Origin: Parachlorella kessleri
Lineage: Eukaryota; Chlorophyta; Trebouxiophyceae; Chlorellales; Chlorellaceae
Direction: 5' to 3'
Assembly (NCBI GenBank): GCA_001598975.1
Contig: BBXU01002997.1
Location: 1-39,997 of the forward strand
DNA length: 39,997 nt
Shown piece by piece: positions 22,057 to 34,111 of the stretch. The position numbers and the translations under genes were made by a program. Within the stretch, counting starts at the first letter, position 1, and every line of letters begins with the position of its first letter. Under the pieces are notes generated by a model. The model saw only the letters and a program-made list of their open reading frames with translations. It did not search any database and had not been told where the DNA came from.

Positions 22057-23398
22057 ATGGCGCGCACCACCCCCTCAAGTCTTGTGATTGTCGTCCTGCA
22101 GCTCTTGGCGGTGCGCAGGGCTTACAGGAGATGCCCTTTTGTCCGTTTCTAAAGCGCTAGTTGCAGTAATTCAAAGTACGTTTAGTGTGGCCTGTGCAGG
22201 TGCTGGCTGGGGTTGCCATCGTGGTGATTGTAGTGGAGGAGCTGTGGCAGACCTTGAGCTACACTACCCTCGTGGAAGATGCAGTCGACACTGTCACACA
22301 ATGGATCAGTGGCAGTGACAATGTTTGCTATATGACCTCCAGCAGGTGAGGAGCCTGTGCTGCAGGAACACTGCCCTGGCCGCATGCCCCATCGATGGGA
22401 AGGTTTGTGCAAGAACTCATGTTGACCCTTCTTTGGCCTCACATTTGCAGTGTGAACCTGTGCGTCTACTCCTGGGTGGTGGTGGGAGCCAGCTTCCTGG
22501 TGTCTATCATCCTTCTGGTGGCACAGGTATGTTGGTTGTAGCCATTTTGCAAGATCGTTTTGCCCTCCCTCAAGGGACCCCTTGGACCCTATGGCAGGTT
22601 CCTTGACGGCTTCAGCAGCATGTAAAGTGCACCGTTGTAACAGGGCGATGCCCTTCCTTGGGTATTGCCGTGGGCGCGCCTTTCGCTAGCCCATTATTTC
22701 CGGGGACGCCTTTGGGTAGCTCATTGTTGCCGGGGCCGCCACCCTGGCCAACCACAAAGCCGCTGGGGTGTTGGCCAGCCTTCAAACTGGATGTGTGTTA
22801 GGCAAATGTTGGTACGCGTCAGACCGGCCCCAACTATCGGGGGTTACTAGAGGAAGGGTTACGCCCTGCACAGCCTCGCGGGCAGCCGCTTGGGGCTATG
22901 CACAGCTGCTGGAACACACAGTGCACCTGGCATGGGCTGTCAACCCCCGCTGGGCTGTATGTTGCATGCAGTGCTTCAAGGACGCCAGGTGCTGCGCTGT
23001 GATGGAAGGCATGCTCGGCGCCATTGCTCTCCTTTGGTGGATTGGGGCTGCTGTTACTTGCACAAGTAAGGCTGCAGAACACCCATGCCAAGCTCTGTAT
23101 ATGCAGCCCTCATGTCATGCCTCCATGTTTCCAAGCTACCCCTTCATGTGTCACAAATGCACTTTGGCCGTAGACTAGTGTTGCTGCTGGCAACCTGGCT
23201 GTCTACCTCAAACCATTCAGAACTCATATGTGATGCTCAATGCACAATGCAGTCTATGGCCTTCAAGCCAACGACGATCATGTGCCCAAGCAGGGCTGGA
23301 GAACGGCAGTGTGGGCCTTAGGCTGGGCTGAAGTGGGGCTGTTTGCCTTCACACTGATCTTCAGCTTCTGTGGCACCGCTGGTGGCAAGCTGGAGTAG
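22057..23398 (+). CDS. Small four-helix membrane protein (MARVEL/CASP-like topology)
   Basis: Exons 22057-22110, 22200-22345, 22451-22526, 22972-23065, 23253-23398; 516 bases, 171 residues, all GT-AG joins in frame. Four hydrophobic segments are clear: LVIVVLQLLAVLAGVAIVVI (8-27), YSWVVVGASFLVSIILLVA (about 73-91), GMLGAIALLWWIGAAVTC (about 103-120), and AVWALGWAEVGLFAFTLIF (about 140-158). Both termini are short and face the same side if all four span. The loop between segments 1 and 2 has one cysteine and acidic residues. The spacing and the Trp-rich third helix resemble MARVEL or CASP-like proteins, which organise membrane domains, but no diagnostic residue settles this. Function unknown. 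The first two exons are interrupted inside the first helix. Confidence 0.75.
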
Positions 23399-23884
23399 GC
23401 AGCTGCTACCCACACTTTGTGTTGCAAATGGTCCGTTTGCAACCCGAAGTCACAAGCCTCAGAGCCTCCGGCATAAGCTTGCTAGCAGTGAAGTGTGAGG
23501 AGATTGTTTCTAAGGGATGCTGGGCTCACAAGGGACACCATGCTTGACAATGCAACTAGCTATAGAGTCATACATGTCTGTCATCTGATGATAATTTTCA
23601 ATCACTCATGAAAAGAAGTTCATCCTTCACAACAGTATGCATGCATCACAGCCATGCCAAATGTACAGCTGTGTAGAAGCCGGGAAGCAGGTGTTGGCAG
23701 GCTTTCTTCCTTTCCCTGGACTCTGACTAGACTCTGCCATTTCAAGCTGCTCGCCCTGAGTCCATGAGCCATCAGTCAGGCACGTCATAGCTGCCAAAGG
23801 TCACGCAAGGCGGCATCTTTGAACCCAGGAGCCCACCCTAGCTGTGTGTTGGTCACCCAGCGGCGCCGTGGCCTCAAATGCTTC
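23399..23884 (+). promoter_or_regulatory. Intergenic region upstream of the BAH-AM1 gene
   Basis: About 490 bases, relatively AT-rich around 23565-23660, holding the 3' end of the membrane protein gene and the promoter of the next one. No definite motif found. Confidence 0.4.
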
Positions 23885-26800
23885 ATGGAGGCCGCAGGCA
23901 TGCGAAGACATGAGCGTCATGGGGGCCCAAGTGTTGCAGCGGGCAGAGGAGGTGCAGCTCGGGGGCCGAGGTGGCTGGGGCCACCCGTTGCCGAGCGAGA
24001 AGGCAGGCGTGTATTTGAAGGCTTCGAGGATGAGGGCCAGCAGTACCACCTAGGTGAGGGGAGGGAACCACTGGCTACCCCTTCTTGTGATGCGCTTAGA
24101 AGCTGACCTTGAAGCAGGCCCCCAGGTGCTGCTAGCATGACTGCCTGCTTGGCGAAGAACAGCTCCTGCCGCCACAGCATCACTTTTACGCATGGCGGTT
24201 TTGGTCAAACGATGGACTGCCCCGTCTTGGCAAGTCCCCAGGCCTGGGTGGCGGGGTGCCAGCAGCAGGCTCCCTGGGTGTTGGATGCGACTGTATGCTT
24301 ATAGGTCACTGCGCGACCTAGCTGCCAATCAGCAGTACAAGATGCACTGCCTCAGACGCCAGCCGGCTGCATCCTGTAACTGCTATGTCAGCTACCCATG
24401 CTGCACCAAAACCTGAATACAATATGATCCGGCTGCGTATGTCAAATCTGCAGTATTGCAGCAAGCTGCACCCCAATAGATTGTCTTTCCCGCCATATTC
24501 TCGCTGCAGGTGACAATGTGTACCTCACCCCTGCTGAGCCTGGGGTGCCGCCCTACATCGGCAGGCTGCACAGTCTTCACGAAGATGCTGAGGGCGCATG
24601 GGCAACCGTCAAGTGGTACTACCGGTGGGTGATGCCCAAAGCATGCAGGACACTATTCATAAAGGAAGCAGAGGGCCAGGTCGGCCACCGACAAACGCAT
24701 TATGGAAGGATTCCAGGCTCGTTGCTGTACCCATCACAGTATGCTGGTATCCATCTCACAGTATGCTGGGTGCACAGCCACTGCCATGGCGGGGGGCTGA
24801 ACATGCTGCCGGGGTTGCCCTCACAGGTCTGAGTCCTATGCTGAGTATACGTACTTAGTCTGCCAGGCAGGACCCCATGATTGCAGGCCATCGGAGCTGG
24901 AAATGGACAATGAGCTGACCTTTAATGAGAATGAGATTTTCGCGGCCGATGAGGAGGCCACACACCACCTTGACACAGGTACGTACCTCCCTGTATACAC
25001 CACCCCAGAGAGGGCGGTAGGCACAGCGAAGTGCCACTGCTCTGCCAGCCCCGCCAGCGCTGGCGCTCCCTATGGGAGGTGTGTATCCTGTCATGGTGTC
25101 CTTGACACCAAAACCAGTGATTCGCGAGAGGCAAAGCGAGGCCGCCTGCGTGGGTTTTGGCTACCAAGCGCTGAAGACGCTGCTGCGAAGGTGCCAGCAG
25201 TTGTGCGCCCTGCGGGTGCTGCAGTGAGCGGCAGGTGTGTGGTGCTGGCACCGGGGCAGCTACCGCTAGAACAGCCACGCGGGGAGCGGTTGGGCCGGCC
25301 TGCCCACTACGTGTGCAGCCGCAAATACATCCCAGAGGAGAGGTAAGCGCACGACAGCCGCAGCAGCCGTGGGCTAAACCTTGCACTCCCTTGACCCTCG
25401 CTGGATGTCTTGCCCTTTCTCCATATGGTTGTCAGCTGGTGCGGGTATTACAACCCTGTGCAAAAGTGGCCCCACTTGGCACCACGTGGCGCCGGCTCTC
25501 ATGCCGGCATCTCTATAACGTCAGTGGTCTGTCCTAGTTGGAGTCATGACTTGCCCTATCAGCTACACCTACCAGCAGGCGCGCTGTGAGTCTAAACCAT
25601 GGCACTGGTCTGTGCAGTGTCCTTCTTTGCTCTGCTTACACACTTTGTGATCCTAGCTACTTACGAATTATTTGTCCTGCCGGTAGGCGTGTCGTGCCAC
25701 TGGATGACGGGCTGGGCAGTGCCATGCTGCAGCAGGCACTGCAGGAGAGGCCCTGCACCCTGGTGAGAATTGCTGCAGGTGGAAATGTGGGCTGATCATG
25801 CTGATATGGCGTGTGACTGCTGTGCTGGCCGAGCATCTCCTGCATGCAGCGATGCCAGATGGCCATGCGCTGTGCATCAGGCGTGACTAGACCTCCAATG
25901 CAGGTCTGTGAACAGGAAATTCGCATCGCCTACTATCAACAACAAAGTGCAGGTCTATGGGCACGTGACTCACCGCCTCAACTCCAACCCCAGCTCAGCA
26001 GAAGCACCTTCAGCTGCCCCTCACAGCCCTGCTGCCCCCAGCAGGCGTACCCACCGGCAGCAGCAGCCAGACTCTTTCGGCCTCCTGTCAGCAGCAGCGG
26101 CGGCAGCAGCAGCGGGAAATGACTCCAAGGCTGGGGAGGGCGTGGCGGAGGGCAGCATGCACAACAGGGGAGGGCCCCCGGGACTGGAGGGGGCTTGGGG
26201 GCAGGAGTTGGAGGCGCCAAGCAAGCGAAGGAGGCGGGGGCAGCAGCAGCCAGCCGTGGCATCGCCTGCGGCAGCGGCCGGCAGCGGATTCCGGGTGCGT
26301 AAGGATCTGGTAGGCCTTGGAATCGGATTCTGTGGATAAGTGTCCGCCACGGATAGCAAGGCTGCGGCCTGGGGAGCCCGGGTAGGGAGGAAGGGTGAGC
26401 GGCAGGTGGGGTGATGGCCGTTGCTTGAGCTGAGCTGAGCAATAAATCCAATGACCCCGGGGTGGCGGGAACCCGCTCTTGAAACTACAGGCTTCAACAA
26501 CACCCGCTTGAGAAACCATAGGCTTCTGCAACAGGAGGACGGCAACCCAAGGTGGCAGACGCGTGCAAAGCCCTGCCGCCGCATGCATGTCAGCATGCTT
26601 CTCTCCCACAAACACGCACAAGCGAATGTGGTTATGTGAACCCTCTGCAGGAGTGTGGCTCCCCGGTTGCCGCCCTGGCAGCCGCCATCATGCCACCAGC
26701 CGGCGTCGGCGCCCCCGGCGGATCAGATTCCAGGTCAATTCCCCCGCTGTCCCTGCTGCCACGGCGCAGCAGGGGTGGGGCCGGGGCTGGCGCAGCGGGC

Positions 26801-29800
26801 ACAGCAGGGGGCGCAGTAGGGTCTGGAGGGTCTGGGGAGGGGTTCAGCCCCTCACTGGGTAGTGGGGCTACAGACCAGCACCTGCAGCAGCACCAGCAGC
26901 CGGGGCAGCAGCCGCGGCGGCAGAGCAGCGACACAGTCAGCGGCGGCAGGAGTCTGGAGGAGGGGGGAGGCACGCCGCGCAGCAGGGCGCAGCGTGAGCA
27001 GTACGGCAGGTGGGGAAAGGCTGCACCGCACAGCATGCTCAGCACTGGAAGCTCAGCCACTTCTATGTATCTGGTCTAGCCTAAACGAGGGCATGGCATC
27101 GGGGAGGGGCTGGGCTGAGCAGGCCCGCAACTTGAGTTGCCCGAGTCCTGCGCACGGTGGCGAGAGTGTTTCCATGGATGGTCGCCGGCAGGCAGGCGAG
27201 GGCTCGCACCAAGTGCACAGCACTGCATGTTGGCACCCTCTGACCCTCCAGAAGAAAGCACCACCAAACCGGGCAGCTTGCATGCTTGGCCTAGGGGTCC
27301 CAGTCCCCACCACCCTACCAAAGTTGTGGTATTGCAGGTGGTCCAGGGAGCGGTACGAGGGGGCCCAGCGCTCGCTGGTGGGACTTATGCGGGCCACCAG
27401 CCACACCACTCCCGACCGCGCCATCCTGCGGCCCACGCTGAGGGAGGAGGCGCGCAGGCTGGTGGGGGACACGGGGCTGCTGGACCACCTGCTGAAACAT
27501 ATGGTGGGTGGGCGAGAGGGGGGGGGTGGTCTATGCACGGGGGGTGGGGTGGGGTGGAGGGCCGTGTCAGCGGGTTATGTAATGGTGCATGAGGTGTCCT
27601 GATGGGCGACACGAGGGTGCTGGATCACCTGCTCAAGCAGATGGTGGGTGGGTGGGGCGGGGCGGGCTTACTAGGGGGCTCAGATCCAGTGCAGACTGTG
27701 TGATAACGGCATTAGAAGTTGCTTGACCACTTGCTGACAGACAGAAGCGCGCGCTTGAGTGGGGGTATGTCAGCAACTGCGGCTTTCCTCTCACAGCAGT
27801 AGGAGCGGCGCCGCTGGTGGTGTGACACACGGCAGCTGGAAGACACCTAGGGGGTGTTGGTGGCACTGCCAGCCCACACAGCCTGTGTGTTTCACTGGCC
27901 TGTGCTTGCGTGTGCAGGCTGACCAGGTGGTGTCGCCCGAGGGGGACCGGCTGCGGCGGCGGCACAACAAGGAGGGGCACATGGTGTACTGGCTGCAGTC
28001 ACCCGCTGCCGCGGAGCAAGGTGGGGGGAGTGGCCAGGGGTCCTTGTGGTGGGGCCAAGAGGGCAGGGCAATGGCACACGGGCAAGGTGGGCGCAGGGGC
28101 GGGGGTCCTTGTGTTGGGGCAGGGAGGGCAGGGCAATGGGCGCAGGGGCAAGGTGGGCGCAGGAGCCAGCGGGGGCAGGGAGCCAGGGCTGGCCGGGGGG
28201 GCTCAGGGAGGGGAGCAGGACAGTGCAGACGCTTCATCAGGAGCCACTACAGGTTTGCGCTCCGGCCAGTCCCCATACTCTTCCTTGCCATCCTTTGGGG
28301 GAGCCAGGGGTTCGCTTCTGCTAGTTGTAGCCTCGGCAGCGCCTGCAGAAGAGCTGCTCACTGTGCAGCCCTCACCGGCCAGCTCGCTGCAGGGGTGGCA
28401 AAACCACGAGGTGTCCCAAGTAGTACACTGCAGTGCTTCCTGCGGTGCCCTCCTCCCCACTGGTCCAGAGGGGGGTGGTAAGGCATCATTACGAATGACC
28501 TCTGCAAATATTTAAACCAAAACATGTACCCATGATCCCAACCACTGGTGCAGAGGAGGAGCTGCTGAAGGAGGCGGAAGGCACAGTGGGCCATCACTAC
28601 TCACAGTTGGCTCACTCCCGTGGGAGCACCCTGCTGGTGCAGAGGAGGAGCTGCTGAAGGAGGAGGTGCAGGCCTGCTTGGTGTGTCATCATTACTCACA
28701 GTTGACTCACTCCCTTAGGAGCACCCTACCAGGTGCAGAGGAGGCTGCTGAAGGAGGAGGTGCAGGCCTTCATGGTGTGTCATCATTAGCCACAGTTGAC
28801 TCACTCCCTTAAGGGCACCCTACTAGTGCAGAGGAGGAGCTGCTGAAGGAGGAAGTGCAGGCGCTGTCCAGCGAGCTGAGGGAGGTGGTGGAGGCGAGGC
28901 ACCTGCTGCACGCTGTGCGCGAGGAGGCAACCCAGGCCATACAGGCCGTCAGGTGGGCGACCCCAGCCTGGCCTAGCATAACCATGACTAACAGCGCGCC
29001 GCCGCACGACTCCAGTCTGACAGCATGCCGCCGCCCAACTGTGGCTGTGGGGTGGGCTGGCCTAGCCTAGCTTCCTGAACCGCATATCGAACTGCAGCCT
29101 GAGGTGGCCCTGAAAGTCGCTTGGACGTAAGAGGGAGGGCGGCTGGCCCAGCACCCTAATGGCACCAGTGGCTGGCAGCCTGGCTTATGCCCGTGGTCCC
29201 ACTAGACAGCCCATGAATTCGTGCAGTTGTGCTGGCACGCAGTAAGGGCTGCCACATGTATAACACTGCTGCTGTGACTGCTGCTGCAGCGGCATCGTGG
29301 AGAAGCCAGAGGAGGGGGTGCTGCACAAGCTGGCAGGCGCGGCAGCAGCGGCCGCCGCCGCAGGCGGCTCCCCCGCCCCCGCCCCGGGGGCTGCCAGGCT
29401 GGCGGCGCCGACGCCGGCAGGCCCGGGGCCAGCCCCTGTGGGACCAGGCGCAAGGGCGGGGGCTGGTAGCAGCTGGGCCCCCCGGCTGGAGAGAGTGGAG
29501 GCACAGACAGCGCAGCTGCAGGTGTGGGGTGTCCTGTGGAATCTCCTGCACCACGGACGCATGTGCTTGGGTGGGATCTGCATCGGTGGGCCCCATGCAG
29601 CGTTGTGGGACGCAACTGGTAGACTCTACAGCTTCCGGTCTGCTTTACCAACCCCGCCTGCAGAGCGTAAGCTTGCGGTGAATGTGTGACATGAGGGGCT
29701 GCTGCCACCCGACTTGCACAAGCGGTGGGGAAGGAAAACTGTTATGGCAATAGTCACGCCTGGAGGGGGTGTGGAGGGACGCTGCATGCACCACCGTCAG

Positions 29801-32800
29801 TCGTTGTGTGTCTCTTACCCTGGTTCCCTTAGTGCCTGGAGCATGCGAACGCTACTAGGGCAGAGGCAGGGGTAGGAAGGAGCGAGAAGAGAGACTGCTT
29901 GCGTTGTTCACTTCTGGCCCTCCACCTGACACACCCACCCACACCACACCTCCCCCAATGCGCAGGCATGGCTGGAGGACGCGCGCAGCCTGGCGGTGGC
30001 GGGGCCGGAGGAGGTGAGGCGGGAGGGCGCTGAGGCCGCTGCGGTGATGGGAGGCCACCTGGCAACCCTTGCTGAGGTGGCGCAGGCGCTGGTCGCCAGG
30101 TAAGCTCGCCCCGGCTGGTGACCAGGTGTGTTGCGCTGAGCGTTGGCTTGCGGCACTGCGGGTGCAGGGGCTCGGTGGTGCGGCTGGCAGCTAGCTGGCC
30201 ATGAGAGAGCAAAGGCCGCACAATAGGAGGGGCAGGTCGGCAGCCTTGGTGGCAAGCGGGTTGGCCCCTTGCCGGTGCACCGTAGTGGCAGCCGCTGAAG
30301 GCGGCTGTGTTTGTTGGGGAGGGCCCTTCATGTAGGGTTACTGACACGCCCTTAGTCGCCATGACTAACCCGGTGCAGGTGCACCTCCCTGGAGGGCCAG
30401 CTGGCGGCCGCCTCGGAGGAGGGCCTGGGCCGCTACGAGGCCCTGGCATCGCTGCTGCTGCAGGTGAGCAGCAGCCTTAGTGGCGCTCACTGGTCGGCAG
30501 TCTCGCGCTTGACAAGACCGCTTCATAATCTCAAAGACCTTGCAAAGACCATCAGCCAGCGCCTTAATAAGCTTCTTTGGTGACTGCGCCGCCATGACAG
30601 CCACAAGGGCCTGTGACTGACCCAGCAGGTGTGCTGTGCTATGCTGTGCAGGTGGCGGAGGTCCAGAGGGGTGTGGCCAGCCGGGACGAGCGCATTGAGG
30701 CGCTGGAGGGGGAAGTGGCCCGGCTGGGACGGCTAGTGACAGGTGTGGGACGCTCGTTGCTGTGCTGCACATGATTGCTAAAGATACTGCACTGTCTAGA
30801 GGTGCAGCAGTTGTAATAATGAGTGGAGGCGAGTCGCCAGCGCCTGACTTAGGGCTGCATGGGGTGGGGCAGGTGGGTGGGCAGCTCTGCTTGACTGGTT
30901 GGGTGCTGCAGCCACAGACTCGCTTGTCGAGGGTGGTTGGAAGGATCGCAAGGCATTGGGAAAGCGATGGCAGCACGGCTTGGGCGACTGGTGACAGGTG
31001 GGCAGCCCTGGGCTTTCGTCTTTGAGGGTGACAGCGGTGGTCAGCAGCCACGCTTGCGCCACACGGCAGGCGTATTACGCACTGGCGCTGCAGTGCTCCT
31101 CAGCCAGTTCCCACACTTCCAGGTATCTATAGTACGGCACAAGACACCCATATGCGCATGAACCTCCCCTTGATGTAGAGCCACATGCCATCCGTGCACA
31201 GCTTATCCCCAAACCATATACCTTATGCGATCATTCCATACCTCCATGCACATGCAGGGACCCCCAGCGCACGGCCCGCAGGTGCCGCGCCCTCCCCCAC
31301 AGCTGGAGCAGCTGCCACACCCCCGCCTGCAAGCGGAACGGCGGCTCCCGGGGCGCCTAGGTCTGCTGCGGCAGCTGCGGCTGCACTGGGGGGCACTCCT
31401 GATGCTTCTGAAGACCTAGAAGATTGCGAAGCAAGCTTGCCCTCGGGGCCGCCACCCGGCTTGGTAGGCCCTGGCGGATTGTGTGGAGGAGAGGGGAGCG
31501 GTGGTAGGGACTAGCCATGGACTAGGCGGGGGAGGGGGGTGCCGGGGGCTCTGCAGCAGCAAAGCCAGTAGCAGGCTAGCAGTAGTCGCTGGCAGGGTCT
31601 GTAGCGTGGGTGTTGCGCAGGCATGGGGCAGGCGTGGCTGGGGCCCCCGCTAGAGCAAGCTGGATCCCCTCAGCCGTGGCAGATGCCACGAGGCTCAGGC
31701 AGGGATCATGCCCGCCATTGGCTACCTTGCTGCAAGTACTGTCTGTGATGCTGGCTGGGGCTGCAGGTCTCACGAGGCACCCAGCCAGCAACCCCTCTCC
31801 TGGCCCAGGAGGCACAGCAGGCACAGCACCAGTCGGAACAGGCACAGCAGGCACAGCACGCATCAGCGCCCATGGTCCGTGTGCAAGCGGCACAGCGCAC
31901 CCCAGGGCCTACCTCGCCTGCCGTTCATCCTGCAAGTGCCGCGCTGCCGGGAATCAGCAGCGCCGCCGGCGATTCCGCTAGGGATCCCCCCTGCGCCCTG
32001 GGGGTGGAGGGCCAGCCTGGGTGCCAGGCGGCAGGGACAGTGAATCACACCAACAACCACCAGCAGGAGCAGGGGAGGAAGCAGGGGGAGGGGGGAGCGG
32101 TGGTCCCCACAGCACGCTTGCCAGCAGCAGTACCAGCGACAGACGTGGTACCCGCAGCACTACCTTCCCCATGCCTGCCAACTGGGCAGCCAGCGGAAGC
32201 TGGTACTGACCATGGGATGGCCTCGGGGGCAGCTATTGTTACACCACCAGCCAGCGCCGACATCGAGCCGCGCGGCTCAAGGCCCTTTGCAATGGTAGAG
32301 AGGGGCAGCAGCGGAGCGCGGCATGGACAGTGCAATGGCCCTGAGCTGGCCCGGGAGCCTGATGCTGTGGGGGTGCCTGAGCTGGCACAGGAGGAGCTGG
32401 AGGCGCTCCTGGGCCTGGCAGGGCAGGCCCAGCAGGCGCAGCATGCACAGCAGCGAGCTCCCGCAGAAGGGGCTGCCTTGAGCGGTGCGGGGTCTGGAGC
32501 CGCTGCAGCGCCACGGCCCCAGCGTGCGCCATCGCCAGCCAGGGAAGCTGCGGCTACCGTGCCTCCGACACACGATGAACGCCCTGCCGTCGCCACCACC
32601 ACCACCCCGATGACTACCACCGGTGCAGCTGCGGCACACCCCCCAGCCTCTGCCGGCCCAGCCGCCGCTCCCGCCCCGGCCTCTACCCCTGGCAGCGGCC
32701 CTGCCGGCAGCATCCAGCCGATGTCGAGGGCAGGGTCGTTGCCGAAGCAGGCACAGCGGGCACCCAGCAGGCAAAGCACACCTTCGCCAGCCTTTCAGAC

Positions 32801-34111
32801 TGGTGGCCTCTCGATGGCGGAGCTTCCCGCCGTGTCGCTGCCACGGACGACCAAAGCTGCTGCGGCAGGGCTGCTGCAGGCGAGCAGCACTGGCAGCATG
32901 CAGCACGCTGGGGCGATGCAGCAGGCACAGCAGGCGCAGCACGCACAGCAAGTCCAGCTCCTTCAGCAGCAGGCAAGGCACATCCAGCAGCAGGCACAGC
33001 AGGCGCAGCAGCAGCTGCTGGCCCTCGGCATGGCGCCCCAGCAGCAGCAGCGGCTGATGCTGCCAAAGCAGGCACAGCAGGCGCTTCAGGCGCAGCAGGC
33101 GATGCTCGCCATGGCTGGCGCCCCCATGATGCACCCAGGGGGCCTGCTGCCTCCGGGCGTGTACCAGGTGGGAATTGTGTCTGTTAGAAGTCAGCTTTTC
33201 GTGCCATTGTGATAGTAGGTGGCACCCCACACCAATGAGGATAGCAGCATGGTGGGCAACCAAACAGGAACACCGACCGACTCCTGTCCAGCCCTGAAAA
33301 AGCAAGCGCGTGAACACACGGTTGCCCGGTGCCTGCTCCCCCGGCCCCACCACCTGTGTTATTGTCCCTCGCTTGCACAGCAGGACCCCAGCATGCCCGG
33401 ACAGCTCTTCTTCTTCCCTGGCATGGTCAGGGCGCCGCTGCCCTTCGCCTCCCCACCGCACCCAGGTAGGAGAGGGGCCCCCCGCCCCAATAGGCTCTGC
33501 TTTTGGCGTTGAGGTTAGCTTTTAGGGGTACGATTTTTCACAGGGACGACAGGTGCCGCGAAAGAGGATGGGTAGCTGTGCAGGGACCAGGCCTGTTGCC
33601 AAGTCTGCCTATGCTAGGGTGAGTGCTGAGCCAGTGGGCCGCTCAGCCGATATGAGCTGCACTTTTGAGGCTGCCATCGCCCGCCCTGGCTTTTGGAAGG
33701 GTGGCAGGCAATGCGAACAGAGAGATGTAAGGGCCTGCTGGACTGACAGGGCACCACCACATTGAGAGCTGTTATATACGCAAGTGTCCCCAGCAGAGGC
33801 TGCAGCAGGGTATGCTTTGTATGTCCCTGTACTCTACCCCCCCCCCCCTCCCCCAACACCATACGCACACACACTCCACGCGCCCGTCTAGCATGGCACC
33901 TTGGCCCCTCCGGCATAGGCCCGATTGTGCCAGGCTTTTCTCGGCCTTCAACATGTCAGTGGCAATGCTCGCAGGCGGTCCAGCGCTCCAGCAGCTGCAG
34001 CCCCCAAGCTTCCCGGGCGCGCCGGCACCCGCGCCGGCACCCACCCCCGGCAGGGCCACGCCCTCGCGGCGGGGGCGCGGCAGCACCTCCAGCACCCCCA
34101 GCCAGCAGTGA
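23885..34111 (+). CDS. BAH-domain protein with an AMEIOTIC1/SWITCH1 (DYAD)-type domain
   Basis: Exons: 23885-24053, 24510-24624, 24887-24978, 25225-25342, 25687-25778, 25891-26294, 26651-27009, 27338-27503, 27918-28020, 28832-28952, 29290-29521, 29966-30099, 30379-30463, 30652-30742, 31258-31463, 31767-33167, 33381-33465, 33960-34111; 4125 bases, 1374 residues, in frame. N-terminal BAH domain (about 40-190): GDNVYLTPAEPGVPPYIGRL, ATVKWYYRPSE, NELTFNENEIF, VSGRCVVL, HYVCSRKY. BAH domains bind nucleosomes or histone marks. Residues about 450-535 match the AM1/SWI1 family of plant meiosis proteins: RWSRERYEGAQRSLVGLM, LRPTLREEARRLVGDTGLLD, HLLKHM, RLRRRHNKEGHMVYWLQ. Then coiled coils with Ala/Pro-rich breaks (about 540-750) and a long Gln/Ala/Pro-rich region to near the end. 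Basic KRRRR near residue 317 suggests a nuclear protein. SWI1 in plants protects meiotic cohesin; that role here is inference. The join 25778/25891 is the only weak splice. Confidence 0.85.
24754..24786 (+). repeat. Dispersed repeat copy with TATGCTGGGTGCACAG core
   Basis: Same core as at 6484-6532, preceded by a half copy (CACAGTATGCTGG at about 24735). It lies in the intron after the first BAH exon pair. Confidence 0.7.
26471..26537 (+). repeat. Imperfect tandem duplication of about 34 bases in an intron
   Basis: CCCGCTCTTGAAACTACAGG followed by CTTCAACAA is repeated as CCCGCTTGAGAAACCATAGG followed by CTTCTGCAAC. It lies in the intron before exon 26651-27009. Confidence 0.6.
27604..27653 (+). 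repeat. Ghost copy of the 3' edge of the AM1-domain exon 27338-27503
   Basis: Repeats 27464-27513: the codons still read GDTRVLDHLLKQM followed by the GTGGGTGGG donor, against GDTGLLDHLLKHM in the exon. No acceptor is visible in front of it, so it is probably not an exon. Confidence 0.85.
28037..28162 (+). repeat. Two-copy minisatellite of about 64 bases
   Basis: GGGGTCCTTGTGGTGGGGCC at 28037 and GGGGTCCTTGTGTTGGGGCA at about 28102 begin two G-rich units that both end in GGGCAAGGTGGGCGCAGG. It lies in the long intron 28021-28831. Confidence 0.7.
28549..28831 (+). repeat. Three tandem ghost copies of the coiled-coil exon's 5' edge
   Basis: The word CAGAGGAGGAGCTGCTGAAG starts at 28551 and 28640 and, with a two-base loss, at 28736, before the true exon acceptor (CAG 28829-28831). 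Periods are 89, 96 and 93 bases. Each copy keeps its acceptor, about 30 to 40 coding bases, then a shared spacer containing CACAGTTGACTCACTCCCTT. They precede exon 28832-28952. Confidence 0.92.
30964..31001 (+). repeat. Ghost copy of the 3' edge of exon 30652-30742
   Basis: Repeats about 30708-30746 with changes: still reads ARLGRLVTG-like codons followed by the GTG donor, about 257 bases into the downstream intron. Confidence 0.75.

Noticed and set aside
23819..23884. Earlier start of the BAH-AM1 gene
   Set aside because: The codon at 23819 is TTG; the first ATG in the frame that reaches the BAH domain is 23885.
25978..26621. Long overlapping minus-strand open frames
   Set aside because: Pro/Ser/Arg-rich shadows of GC-rich exon 25891-26294, with no splice partners or domains.
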